Assembly (NCBI RefSeq): GCF_900188085.1
Contig: NZ_FZOU01000007.1
Span: forward strand, 186,001-250,000
DNA: 64,000 nucleotides
Origin: Granulicella rosea
GTDB lineage: Bacteria; Acidobacteriota; Terriglobia; Terriglobales; Acidobacteriaceae
Direction: 5' to 3'
Within the stretch, counting starts at the first letter, position 1. Each line of letters opens with the position of its first letter. Shown piece after piece: positions 8,634-19,319 of the stretch. The translations under genes were made by a program, and so were the position numbers. The notes below the pieces were generated by a model. It saw only the letters and a list, made by a program, of their open reading frames with translations, was not told the origin of the DNA and searched no databases.

Positions 8634-10007
8634 ATGGCCACCTATCCCAGCCCCGTCGACGACTCCCGCCCCGCCTCGCTGCATGCCGAGCAGACGATCC
8701 TCGGCGCCATGCTGGTCGAGCCGCTCGCCATCGTCGACGCCACCATGCTGCTCAAGGTCGACGACTTCGCGCTCGACTCGCATCGCAAGATCTACGACGC
8801 CATGCTGCATCTGTCTGAAGTGGGACATGCGGTGGACATCGTCACCGTCGCCGACGCGCTGAGCAAGCGCAAGGAGCTGGACTCCATCGGCGGCCGGGCG
8901 TACCTCGCGTTCCTTTCCGAGGGCCTGCCGCGGAAGCTGTCGATCGAGAGCTACGTCCGCATCGTCCGCGATAAGTCGTTGATGCGACAACTGATGGCAG
9001 TCTGCGACGCAGGCATGATGGAGGCGGCGGACCAGTCGCTCGAAGCCATCGACGTCCTCAATCAGGTCGAGACGCGCCTGATGGAGATCTCCGAGCACGC
9101 CGTCACCGGCGGCTTCTCCGGCATCGGCGACATCGTCAAGAACTCCTTCGGCTCCATCGACAAGCTCTACGAGCAGGGGCAGGAGGTCACCGGGCTTCGC
9201 ACCCACTTCATCGAGTTCGACAAGATGACGAGCGGCCTGCAGGAGGCCGATCTGGTCATCATCGCGGCGCGCCCGTCGATGGGCAAGACCGCCTGGGCAA
9301 TCAACATCGCGCAGAACGCCGCCGTGCGCGACGGCAAGGTCGTCGCGGTCTATTCGCTTGAAATGAGCAAGGAATCGCTGCTGCGACGCATGCTCGCCAG
9401 CGAGGCCGGCGTCGGTTCGCGCAAGATTCAGACCGGCTTCCTCGCCCGCGAGGATCGCGGCAAGCTCATCAACGGCCTCGAACGCCTGATGGAGTCCAAG
9501 CTCTTCGTCGACGACACGCCCGGCATCAACCTGGCCGAGATGCGCGCGAAGTGCCGCCGGCTGAAGCAGCAGGAGGGCCGGCTCGACCTGATCGTCATCG
9601 ACTACCTGCAACTGATGACCGGCTCGGTCGGCTCCGGCCAGAAGAAGTTCGAGAACCGCACGCAGGAAGTATCGTCCATCTCGCGCGGTCTCAAAGCGCT
9701 GGCGAAAGAGATGCGCGTGCCGGTCGTCGCGCTGTCGCAGCTCTCGCGTGGTTCGGAGCAGCGCACCGGCGACAAGAAGCCCCTGCTTTCGGACCTCCGC
9801 GAGTCCGGCTCGATCGAGCAGGACGCCGACGTGGTCTGCTTCATCCATCGCGAAGAGTATTACGACCGCGAGAACGAAGACCTGAAGGGCAAGGCCGAGA
9901 TCATCATCGCCAAGCAGAGAAACGGCCCGACGGGCAGCGTTCAGCTGGCGTACATCGCCGACTTCACGACCTTCGCCAATCTCGACACGACCCACGGCGA
10001 TATGTAA
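8634..10007 (+). CDS. dnaB: Replicative DNA helicase DnaB
   Basis: Hexameric 5'-3' helicase that unwinds DNA at the replication fork and loads through DnaC/DnaI-type partners. The 457-residue length is normal, with no intein. The N-terminal domain starts at SLHAEQTILGAML. The RecA-like ATPase domain has Walker A ARPSMGKTAWA near residues 210-220, Walker B LDLIVIDYLQLM, and the C-terminal DLRESGSIEQDAD and KQRNGPTG segments. The ATG at 8634 follows AAGGGAAG. It stands alone on the plus strand, with a DnaA-box-like cluster just upstream and a strong terminator after it. Confidence 0.98.
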   Translation: MATYPSPVDDSRPASLHAEQTILGAMLVEPLAIVDATMLLKVDDFALDSHRKIYDAMLHLSEVGHAVDIVTVADALSKRKELDSIGGRAYLAFLSEGLPRKLSIESYVRIVRDKSLMRQLMAVCDAGMMEAADQSLEAIDVLNQVETRLMEISEHAVTGGFSGIGDIVKNSFGSIDKLYEQGQEVTGLRTHFIEFDKMTSGLQEADLVIIAARPSMGKTAWAINIAQNAAVRDGKVVAVYSLEMSKESLLRRMLASEAGVGSRKIQTGFLAREDRGKLINGLERLMESKLFVDDTPGINLAEMRAKCRRLKQQEGRLDLIVIDYLQLMTGSVGSGQKKFENRTQEVSSISRGLKALAKEMRVPVVALSQLSRGSEQRTGDKKPLLSDLRESGSIEQDADVVCFIHREEYYDRENEDLKGKAEIIIAKQRNGPTGSVQLAYIADFTTFANLDTTHGDM

Positions 10008-10018
10008 TTCAAACAAAA

Positions 10019-10093
10019 AAAGGCCTGACACCGATCTTCACCGAAGCCACCGATCCAATCGGTTTTGTCGGTGTAAATCGGTGTCAGGCCTTT
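10019..10093. terminator. Bidirectional terminator between convergent dnaB and clpB
   Basis: A 17-base perfect inverted repeat, AAAGGCCTGACACCGAT at 10019-10035 and its complement at 10077-10093, encloses a second hairpin with CCGATCCAATCGG. A-rich sequence lies on the dnaB side (AAACAAAAAA). The position between two gene ends on opposite strands fits a shared terminator. Confidence 0.75.
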
Positions 10094-10099
10094 GCCCTG

Positions 10100-12706
<2,607 letters not shown>

Positions 12707-12809
12707 GGTATGAATGCCCTTTCTCCTGCACTTGCTTTTCCTGCTTTGTCATCCTCGAAGAGGATCTGCTTCTGCTTTTGTCTTTCCGTCGCCCATCGAA
12801 TAAAACAAA

Positions 12810-12842
12810 CGGCGGGAACCTGCATCCGCAAGGCTCCCGCCG
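12810..12842 (-). terminator. Terminator-like hairpin after hsp20
   Basis: CGGCGGGA and TCCCGCCG arms enclose a short loop. Read on the minus strand the hairpin is followed by TTTGTTTTATT, the pattern of an intrinsic terminator. It lies just after the hsp20 stop and before clpB, so the two heat-shock genes are probably separate transcripts or partly uncoupled. Confidence 0.6.
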
Positions 12843-12866
12843 AAGTCTTGTTCTGTCTGAAACCGC

Positions 12867-13379
12867 TTACGCTGCGTTGCTGTTCGCCTCAACCTGTCGC
12901 GGACCGGGCTGCGTTCCGCCAATCTCGATCTTCACCTGCTTCGGTTTCGCAGCCTCTTTCTTTGCCAAAGAGATCGTCAGCACACCCGCGTCGTAGTTCG
13001 CCGTCACCTTGGCCGTATCGACGGTCTGGGGCAGGGTAAAGCTGCGGGTGAAGCTGCCGAAGCGGCGTTCGATGCGGTGGAAGTTCTCTTCCTTCTCCTC
13101 GTGCTCGAACTTGCGCTCGCCTTTGACGGTCAGGGTCTGGTTTTCCAGCCGGACGTCCAGATCCTCCTGCTTGATGCCGGGCACTTCGAGCTTCAGCGAC
13201 AGACGCTGCGCGTCTTCGTAGATATCGACCGCTGGCATGAAGTTGCCGGTCGAGAGCGATTCGGTCTGGCCCTCGGCGGGACGGGCAAAGTCGTTGAAGA
13301 TCGAGTTCAGCCGGTTCTGCAGCACGGCGACATCCTCAAGCGGGGTACGGAACGGAACAAATCGAGTCATGGTGGTCAT
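12867..13379 (-). CDS. Small heat shock protein, Hsp20/alpha-crystallin family
   Basis: ATP-independent holdase that keeps unfolding proteins soluble. In the 170-residue protein, the alpha-crystallin domain runs from about FMPAVDIYEDAQRLSLKLEV to the GVLTISLAKKEAAKPK segment, with the typical VPGIKQEDLDVRLENQTLTV core. The C-terminal tail IEIGGTQPG provides an I-x-I-like anchor. The ATG at 13379 is preceded by AGGAGAG at proper spacing. It is upstream of clpB on the same strand, so both may answer to heat stress and hand substrates to each other. Confidence 0.95.
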   Translation of the reverse strand: MTTMTRFVPFRTPLEDVAVLQNRLNSIFNDFARPAEGQTESLSTGNFMPAVDIYEDAQRLSLKLEVPGIKQEDLDVRLENQTLTVKGERKFEHEEKEENFHRIERRFGSFTRSFTLPQTVDTAKVTANYDAGVLTISLAKKEAAKPKQVKIEIGGTQPGPRQVEANSNAA

Positions 13380-13498
13380 GGTGCAACTCTCCTTATTGCT
13401 TCCTCAGAATTTGGGTGGGGTCTTTGACCTCACAGTTCATCTGACGCATATCTTAGCAAAAAGTTGCAAGAAAATGTGATGGAATTGCACTCACATTT

Positions 13499-14581
13499 TT
13501 ACTCGACGGCAACCTCCGCCCGTTTCGGCTCCAACACCCGCAACTCCTCCTCCAGCGCCAGCTCGCCGCGCAGGACCGCCACCAGCCAGTCCACAAACCG
13601 CAGCCGGCGCAGCGAAAGCAGGGTCGCATACCGGATCGTCCCTTCGTCGGCGCGGGCGACGATGGTCGTGCCCAGCAGCAGGTCGTCGCTCTCCTTGCCC
13701 TCCATGCTGGCCGAGAAGTTATGCGACCAGGCGGCGTTCTCCTCGCTTTCGGCCTCGAAGTAGCCGCGCCGGACGCCCTCCGCCGCGCAGCGCTGGAAGT
13801 AGGCGTTCGCCGCCTGCCGGGCGACGCGCAGGTGGTCGAAGGCGATCACCCGCGACGCGTTCAGGGCCAGTTCCGGCGCATCGAGCAGGCTGCGCGCCTG
13901 CTGGTAGTCCAGCCGCAGCGTGCTGCCGATGGTGGGCAGAAAGTCGTCGATCCGCAGCGTCCAGCGCAGCACGCGCAGCGGCTCCAGCAGCAGGGCGACG
14001 CGGTCGACCATGCCGGGCGGCCAGTGGCCGTCGGGCAGCAGCAGCAGGTCGCGCTCCTCCCCGCCCAGCCGCTCCCACAGGCCGTGCTGGCGGAGCAGCG
14101 CGACGTGGTTGCGCCGGGTCGTCACCTCCCAGCCCTCGGGCAGGGTCTTGGTCGCGAGGTAGCTCTCGCTGCCCGCGCGGTTGGCCAGGATGGCGTGCAG
14201 CAGGGCGAGTTCGCCGAGGCCGCGCAAGGTCTCGGGCGGAATCGGCCGGTCGGGCTCGACCGGCGCGGGGGACTCCAGAAGTGAAGGTGGAGTTGCGTCC
14301 TTCTCGCCGCGTGACCGCCATAGCGCAACCCCACCCGCAACCACGGCGATCGCCAACACGACCAAAACGCCGCCGCGCGCCACCAGCGACACAAGATAAA
14401 GGAGGTAGAAGAGGCATATGACCGGCGTAAAGATGAGCGTCAGGGCCAGCCGAAGCTGCTTGCGCGCGCGCTTGTCTTTATGGGCGCGGCGAAGCGCCAG
14501 CCCGGTCTCGCGCCAGGTGTGCGGGCGAAAGAGCAGGCGCCAGTAGTGCTTCGAAAACAACAGCTTGAAGTAGCTCCACAT
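13499..14581 (-). CDS. Membrane protein of unknown function with large cytosolic or periplasmic domain
   Basis: Of 360 residues, the first 55 are strongly basic (WRETGLALRRAHKDKRARKQ). Two membrane segments follow, about LALTLIFTPVICLFYLLYLV and GGVLVVLAIAVVAGGVALW. After that comes a proline-rich linker and a soluble domain of about 240 residues with arginine/leucine-rich helices and a LRLDYQQARSLLDAPELALN stretch. I do not recognise the soluble domain with certainty. The layout (basic helix, membrane hairpin, soluble DUF-type domain) hints at a membrane-anchored housekeeping protein. It reads towards hsp20 on the same strand but is spaced by 120 bases that hold the hsp20 promoter. Confidence 0.7.
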   Translation of the reverse strand: MWSYFKLLFSKHYWRLLFRPHTWRETGLALRRAHKDKRARKQLRLALTLIFTPVICLFYLLYLVSLVARGGVLVVLAIAVVAGGVALWRSRGEKDATPPSLLESPAPVEPDRPIPPETLRGLGELALLHAILANRAGSESYLATKTLPEGWEVTTRRNHVALLRQHGLWERLGGEERDLLLLPDGHWPPGMVDRVALLLEPLRVLRWTLRIDDFLPTIGSTLRLDYQQARSLLDAPELALNASRVIAFDHLRVARQAANAYFQRCAAEGVRRGYFEAESEENAAWSHNFSASMEGKESDDLLLGTTIVARADEGTIRYATLLSLRRLRFVDWLVAVLRGELALEEELRVLEPKRAEVAVE

Positions 14582-14616
14582 GCTACGTAACGTACGCCTC
14601 GTCCGTTCTGGAATCC

Positions 14617-15792
14617 TTAATGCTCCGCCAGTGCCGCCGTCGTCCGGATCGTCACCCCGTTCGACACTGCTTTATCCGCCCTTTGCGGCTGGGTCAGACA
14701 AAAACCATCCGCCACGCTCAGCACGCAGATCTCCGGCGCGTACGAGAGGCGAATCTGATACGCCCCCGCCGCGCGGATCGGATGGATGTCGACTCCTGCT
14801 CCCGCAAAGCGTGGAATCGTTTCACCTTCAAGTACGCTGCCCGGGTCGATCCTGTCCCACTTCATGTAGTTCATGGTGCAGTCGTATCCCTTCATCCCTG
14901 GGCTCTTCCAGTCCGCATCGCCCGGCCGCCTATACTCCGGCCACATGCTCTCGTCGCTGCACGTCATGTGTCCCACACTCACCGGCAGCAGACCCGTATT
15001 ACGCACGCGGTAGCGCAGAAGCACGCAATCCATGCTCCCCGCCGTCTCCGCCCTGCACGCGCGGCTCAGCCACTCCGGTTGATCCGCCAGTCCTTTCGCA
15101 GGGTCCATCATCTCCGCCGTCAGTGAAATCTCCAGCTTCGGCGCCTCCAACTGGGGCAGCGGCGGCGCAACCACCGTGAACGGCTCCGACACCGCACTCG
15201 TCCACTCATTCGCCCATATCGGCGGAGGCCACGGTGCGGTCTCCAGCGCCTCGATACAATTCACCCCCGGCGCACCCTCAAGACATCCTCTCAGCTTCCA
15301 CCTGGCCCGCATCGGCGTCGCTCCCGGAGCATAGGGATACGCAGCGAACGCATCGCCTTTGAACAGCATCCGGCCAGTATGCGTCGTGCTCTCACCCGGC
15401 GCCAGCCGCACATTCGTCCACGACGAGGCGTAGGTATGCGCGGGCTGCTTGCAGGCTTCGTACTGCGGCTCGCCGCCAATCCAGTTCCACTGACCCCGCA
15501 CCTGGCGCTCGAACGTGATTTCGACCGGCTGGCAGACCGTCCCGCCCAGCCACACCGCATGCGATCCCAGGTTCGTCAGCTTGACCGTAAACACCCGGCA
15601 GTTCAAGGTCTCTGCCGCATCGCCCGTGCATTTGGCGAACGGCGGAAGCCTGCTCGCAGGTTCCTCGCTCACCGTTACGCGAAATTCCGACGCCGGCAAT
15701 ACGGGCGTCTTGAGCCGGGCAGGCGCCTGCGCGGCAGCCGCCAGCGACGCCCCGATCACCAAGATGCACGCGCTAAGTTCCTCAATTCGCAT
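14617..15792 (-). CDS. Secreted hypothetical protein with two related cysteine-containing halves
   Basis: The N-terminus MRIEELSACILVIGASLAAA is a signal peptide with a likely AQA cleavage. The 391-residue protein has two similar halves: LNCRVFTVKLTNLGSHAVWL (about 65-85) and MDCVLLRYRVRNTGLLPVSV (about 255-275). Each reads as a beta-sandwich describing a non-covalent 'normal versus extended' strand pattern, and each is followed by a cysteine after one more strand. Paired cysteines suggest disulfides in the periplasm. No catalytic motif is seen. It has no clear operon partner, since the gene upstream is divergent. Function unknown. Confidence 0.7.
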   Translation of the reverse strand: MRIEELSACILVIGASLAAAAQAPARLKTPVLPASEFRVTVSEEPASRLPPFAKCTGDAAETLNCRVFTVKLTNLGSHAVWLGGTVCQPVEITFERQVRGQWNWIGGEPQYEACKQPAHTYASSWTNVRLAPGESTTHTGRMLFKGDAFAAYPYAPGATPMRARWKLRGCLEGAPGVNCIEALETAPWPPPIWANEWTSAVSEPFTVVAPPLPQLEAPKLEISLTAEMMDPAKGLADQPEWLSRACRAETAGSMDCVLLRYRVRNTGLLPVSVGHMTCSDESMWPEYRRPGDADWKSPGMKGYDCTMNYMKWDRIDPGSVLEGETIPRFAGAGVDIHPIRAAGAYQIRLSYAPEICVLSVADGFCLTQPQRADKAVSNGVTIRTTAALAEH

Positions 15793-15851
15793 CGCACGTT
15801 ACCCACGGCAATGATAGCCGACGCCATACCTCTACAATCGGCAGTGTGCCT

Positions 15852-16541
15852 ATGCCCAATACGCCCGATCCGCCTGAGCAGAGGGTCGAATCGCTGCCCA
15901 CCGCGCTGCTGCTGGCCGCGACGGGAGGGCTGCTGGATGCGGCCGTCTACCTGCTGCATGGGCATGTCTTCGCCAATGCGATGACCGGTAACGTCGTCCT
16001 GATGGGGGTCGCCGCGTTCAGCCGCCAGCCCGGACAGGCGGTGCGTCACCTGGCGCCGATCCTGACGTTTCTGTTTGCCGTGACCTGCTCGAAGACGCTG
16101 CGACGTCTGCCCGCTCGCCGCGCCGTGCTGGGCACGCTGCTGCTGGAGCTCGCCGTGCTGGCGGTCGCGGGCGCGCTGCCGATGAGCTTTCCGCAGATGC
16201 TCTTTACCGCCCTCATCACCTTCGGCTCGACCTTTCAGGTGGCGAGCTTTCGCCGGGTCGGACATTTTTCCTACAACTCGACCTTCGTGACCGGCAATCT
16301 GCGGGATGCGGCCGAGGGGTTCTACGACGCGCTGCTTGCGGACGAGCCGGCGCAGAGACGCGACGGGAGGGAAAAGGCGCTCGCGCTGGGAGCGGTCTGC
16401 CTCTGCTTCCTGGCTGGCGCCGCTATCGGAACGATCGCCGCGCCGCGTCTCGGAAACCACGCGTTCTGGATCGCCTTGCCGTTGCTGGGCGCGGTGGCGC
16501 TGCACGTCGGCCGAGGCAACTCTGACAAAATCAAGGCATGA
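15852..16541 (+). CDS. YoaK/DUF1275 family membrane protein
   Basis: Integral membrane protein with about six hydrophobic segments. It contains the family hallmark GLLDAAVYLLHGHVFANAMT, followed by GNVVLMGVA, and the repeat-like ASFRRVGHFSYNSTFVTGNL. The function of DUF1275 proteins is unknown, though they are often proposed as transporters. An ATG at 15852 is used here. A GTG at 15846 two codons earlier is equally open. The stop overlaps the next start as ATGA, so the cupin gene behind it is translationally coupled. Confidence 0.85.
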   Translation: MPNTPDPPEQRVESLPTALLLAATGGLLDAAVYLLHGHVFANAMTGNVVLMGVAAFSRQPGQAVRHLAPILTFLFAVTCSKTLRRLPARRAVLGTLLLELAVLAVAGALPMSFPQMLFTALITFGSTFQVASFRRVGHFSYNSTFVTGNLRDAAEGFYDALLADEPAQRRDGREKALALGAVCLCFLAGAAIGTIAAPRLGNHAFWIALPLLGAVALHVGRGNSDKIKA

Positions 16542-16882
16542 GCACGATCCGGAGCACGGCGAACGCCGAACACTATATCTGGGGCAAGGTCTGCGACGGC
16601 TGGCATCTCGTCCGCACGCCCGAGCTGTCGATCATTCAGGAGACGATGCCGCCCGGCGCGGCGGAGGCCAGGCATCTCCACGAGCGAGCGCGGCAGTTCT
16701 TCTACGTTCTCGACGGCGAGCTGACGCTCGAAGTCGCGGGCGAGGAGCTGCGGTTGAAGCCGGAGGAGGGTCTGGAGATCGCGCCGGGAACGCCACATCA
16801 AGCGTTGAACCGCAGTGCCGATCCGGTGCGGTTCATGGTGACCAGCCAACCGCCCAGCCATGGGGATCGGGTGTTGGCGTAG
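16538..16882 (+). CDS. Small cupin-domain protein
   Basis: Single cupin barrel of 114 residues. Motif 1 is HLHERARQFFYVLDGELTLE (histidines and glutamate-type ligands) and motif 2 is PGTPHQALNRS, giving a plausible metal site. The WGKVCDGWHLVRTPELSI N-terminus is typical of small cytosolic cupins of unknown substrate. It overlaps the upstream DUF1275 gene by four bases, so the two are made together. The biochemical link between them is not evident from sequence. Confidence 0.85.
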   Translation: MSTIRSTANAEHYIWGKVCDGWHLVRTPELSIIQETMPPGAAEARHLHERARQFFYVLDGELTLEVAGEELRLKPEEGLEIAPGTPHQALNRSADPVRFMVTSQPPSHGDRVLA

Positions 16883-16903
16883 CGCCTGGCCCGATACGTC
16901 TCG

Positions 16904-16937
16904 TCAAGGGAACGGCTGAAGCCGTGCCCTTAACAAG
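16904..16937. repeat. Family B repeat, short hairpin copy
   Basis: AAGGGAACGGCTGAAGCCGT followed by GCCCTTAACAAG, a reduced copy of the TTAAGGGCACGGC family. It lies between two converging genes (cupin and Gfo/Idh/MocA enzyme). Confidence 0.7.
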
Positions 16938-16947
16938 ACAATGTCAG

Positions 16948-18228
16948 CTAGCCCGCCGAAGGCTCCGGCCCCCTAGTCGGCGCCTTCGGGGCGGGAATCT
17001 TCACCGCGCGCCCGGTTTTGGCCGATTCGTAGATCGCGTCAGTGACGATCTGGTCCTGCAGGCCCTCTTCGCCGGGGGTATGCGGGCGCAGGTTCTGCTG
17101 GACGCACAGCGCCATGTGGTCCATCTCGGCGGCGAACTGGTCTTTCTCCTCGATGGCCGGCGCGTGCAGGATCTCCTCGCCCTCGACCAGCTTCGAATAC
17201 TGCAGTTTGATGCCCGTATAGGCGAACGCGGGATGCATCTCGGCCCATCCCTCCACGCCTTCGACGCGCAGGAACTGCGACTTGTGCGCGTCGTAGCCGG
17301 AGTTGCAGAGCGCGACGAGACCGGAGGGGAAGCGCGCGATGAACTGGCAGGAGCTCTCCACCTCCGTGAAGCGCGGGTCGTCCTTCGGCTGCACGACGCT
17401 GGCCTGCACCTCGTACGGCTCCTCGTTTGAGAGGAAGCGCGCGGCGTTCAGGCAGTAGACGCCGACGTCCGGCATGCAGCCGCCGCCGGCCAGCGCCTTC
17501 TTCAGCCGCCACTGGCTGGGGTCGCCCTGGTTCTGCGAGTTGGTAGCGACGATCTGGCGCAGCTTGCCGAACCTGCCCGCGCGAATCATCTTCACCAGCG
17601 CGACATCGTTCGCCTCGTACTGGCTCCGGTAGGCGATCATCAGCTTCACGCCAGCCGCGTTGCAGGCATCGATCATGCGCTGGCAGTCGTGCGCGGTGGT
17701 CGCCATGGGCTTCTCGCAGAGGATGTGCTTGCCAGCCTTCGCGCCGCGGATGGTGTACTCGGCGTGCATGCTGTTCGGCAGCACGATGTAGATCACCTGC
17801 ACGGCGGGATTCTTCGCCAACTGGTCGTAGGTCGTGTAGTCGTAGATCGAGCCTGCGGGGATGCCGTACTGCGCGGCGATCTTCTGCGCCTTGGCGCGGT
17901 CTCCGCTGACGAGCGCGACCGGCTTGCAGTACTTGCTCTTCGCCATGGCGGGGAGGATCTGGCCGAGCGCGAGCCGCCCCAGGCCGACGATGGCAAAGCC
18001 GGTACGTTGGTCGCGCGACTCGAACGGGCCAGGAATCTTCTCCGGCTGCTCGGTTGCGGCATGGATCTGGGAGAGCTGGACGTCGTCCGCCGCATTGGGC
18101 TTCGTCTGCTGGGCGGCGGCGACTGCCGATACGCCTGCCGCTACCGCGGCGCCGGTCGCGGCGCGCAGGAATCCGCGTCGGCTCCAGTACTCCGAATTCT
18201 CACGCTGTAGAAGAGTCTCATCCGTCAT
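16948..18228 (-). CDS. Tat-exported glucose-fructose oxidoreductase-like Gfo/Idh/MocA enzyme
   Basis: 426 residues. The N-terminus has a twin-arginine motif SRRGFLRAA with an alanine-rich hydrophobic segment, so the folded NADP(H)-holding enzyme is exported. The Rossmann fold starts FAIVGLGRLALGQILPAMAK. ILCEKPMATTAHDCQRMIDA has the EKP catalytic lysine motif. The C-terminal TPGEEGLQDQ and YESAKTGRAVKIP segments closely follow the Zymomonas glucose-fructose oxidoreductase pattern. Such enzymes oxidise an aldose and reduce fructose with tightly bound NADP. The real sugar substrates are unknown. Its promoter faces the small gene at 18346. Confidence 0.88.
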   Translation of the reverse strand: MTDETLLQRENSEYWSRRGFLRAATGAAVAAGVSAVAAAQQTKPNAADDVQLSQIHAATEQPEKIPGPFESRDQRTGFAIVGLGRLALGQILPAMAKSKYCKPVALVSGDRAKAQKIAAQYGIPAGSIYDYTTYDQLAKNPAVQVIYIVLPNSMHAEYTIRGAKAGKHILCEKPMATTAHDCQRMIDACNAAGVKLMIAYRSQYEANDVALVKMIRAGRFGKLRQIVATNSQNQGDPSQWRLKKALAGGGCMPDVGVYCLNAARFLSNEEPYEVQASVVQPKDDPRFTEVESSCQFIARFPSGLVALCNSGYDAHKSQFLRVEGVEGWAEMHPAFAYTGIKLQYSKLVEGEEILHAPAIEEKDQFAAEMDHMALCVQQNLRPHTPGEEGLQDQIVTDAIYESAKTGRAVKIPAPKAPTRGPEPSAG

Positions 18229-18283
18229 GGCGTGTGGGATGCGGCTGCATGGCGGCGTGTCGCCTTACCTCGCCCCGCAGACG

Positions 18284-18315
18284 AAAACCCCATGTCTCGG
18301 GCAAGAGACATGGGG
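18284..18315 (-). terminator. Intrinsic terminator for the 18346-18771 gene
   Basis: CCCCATGTCTC and GAGACATGGGG form an 11-base perfect stem with a six-base loop. On the minus strand the stem is followed by TTTT. It lies just after the carboxypeptidase-regulatory-like gene. Confidence 0.8.
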
Positions 18316-18345
18316 CGTCCGCGTGATTCGGAACCGATTCCTGGC

Positions 18346-18771
18346 TTATTTATCGATCTTCAGGTTGATCGTGAAGCTGTTCTTGCTGTCGAACGAGCTG
18401 ATGGATTTGTTGCCGCTCTTCTTGCCGCCGAGTTCGGCCCACAGCTCGTAGTCGGTGTTCTGCGAGAGCTGGCCAAAACGGTATGAGCCATCGTCGTCCG
18501 TGATGGAGGTCTTCACCGAAGAGGTGTGCTCGTCCTTCAGGTAGACGACCGCGCCCTTCAGCCCGGCGCCGTCCTTATCCTGCACCTTGCCCTGCACGAT
18601 GCGTTGCGTCGCGCCACGCGTCTGCGCCGCCAGCGCGGCGGGCTGCACCACAACCGCGGCGGCTCCCAGGGTCAGGATCAGGCCGGCGAGGCTGAGTCCG
18701 AGAAAGCCGACCCCCACAGATTGGACCCCGAGGCGTCCGGCGAAGCTGCGAAGTGTTTTGCTTGTATACAT
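18346..18771 (-). CDS. Secreted carboxypeptidase-regulatory-like (Ig-like) small protein
   Basis: Begins MYTSKTLRSF with GAGGG just upstream. The open frame extends to 18816 but lacks support there. A hydrophobic stretch GFLGLSLAGLILTLGAAAVV is a signal peptide or anchor. The mature part is one carboxypeptidase-regulatory-like beta domain: VQGKVQDKDGAGLKGAVVYL, then TDDDGSYRFGQLSQNTDYEL. The tail ends KSISSFDSKNSFTINLKIDK. A second gene at 40924-41454 has the same domain and the same ISSFD tail. The domain is non-catalytic and common on acidobacterial surface proteins. Its partner is unknown. Confidence 0.8.
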   Translation of the reverse strand: MYTSKTLRSFAGRLGVQSVGVGFLGLSLAGLILTLGAAAVVVQPAALAAQTRGATQRIVQGKVQDKDGAGLKGAVVYLKDEHTSSVKTSITDDDGSYRFGQLSQNTDYELWAELGGKKSGNKSISSFDSKNSFTINLKIDK

Positions 18772-18851
18772 ATAGCCCTCAGTATACGACCTCCGGTAAA
18801 AACCCCGGTGGAGCAACTTAGTTCCGCGCAGCCCGCATCCGACGCTGCCGC

Positions 18852-19052
18852 CTATTCGTCTTCGTCCTCGTCGTCGCGCGCCAGATCCTCGTCGTCGTAG
18901 CCCTCGTCCTCGATCGGCGCGAGCTCCACGGGATCGAGCGAGACGATCTCAAGTTCAGTGCCGCACTCTTCGCAGGTGACGGTCTCACCCTCTTCCACTT
19001 CGTCCGCATCCACCACAATCGGGGTGTCGCACTCTGGGCACAAAACGGCCAT
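18852..19052 (-). CDS. Orphan LysW-like zinc-ribbon protein with acidic tail
   Basis: 66 residues with four zinc-ligand cysteines in two pairs, C5-x2-C8 and C27-x2-C30, then ELEIVSLDPVELAPIEDEGY. The pattern closely follows LysW, the amino-group carrier protein of the alpha-aminoadipate lysine/arginine route. LysW ends EDWGE, and its last Glu is amide-linked to the substrate. Here the tail is a run of Asp/Glu ending in DEDEDE, still with a terminal Glu. No lysX, lysZ or lysY lies nearby. A carrier role is therefore uncertain, and it could be a general scaffold or metal protein. Confidence 0.75.
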   Translation of the reverse strand: MAVLCPECDTPIVVDADEVEEGETVTCEECGTELEIVSLDPVELAPIEDEGYDDEDLARDDEDEDE

Positions 19053-19319
19053 GGGTCTTGCCTCCGTACATTTCTTGTATTCGTTGCGCAGTCCGGTTGG
19101 GTTGGATGCCCAGAATCGGCTAACGTCTCGCTGATTCTAAGGCAAAGATCGCCGCGCCACCAACGCACCGCACAAACTTCAATGTATCGGGTGACGTGGG
19201 TTTTGCCGATTTGGTTTCTGACGACGCAGATTTTTGACGTTCCGTTTTGCCGCCGCGTTTTGCCGCGCACACGCCGTGCCGGAGCAGGCGCCTTCGGGAT
19301 ATGCTGATACTGAGGGTCT

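Noticed and set aside
12707..12866. A CIRCE or other heat-shock operator around clpB and hsp20
   Set aside because: No TTAGCACTC-N9-GAGTGCTAA pattern was found in the gaps; only a terminator-like hairpin was seen.
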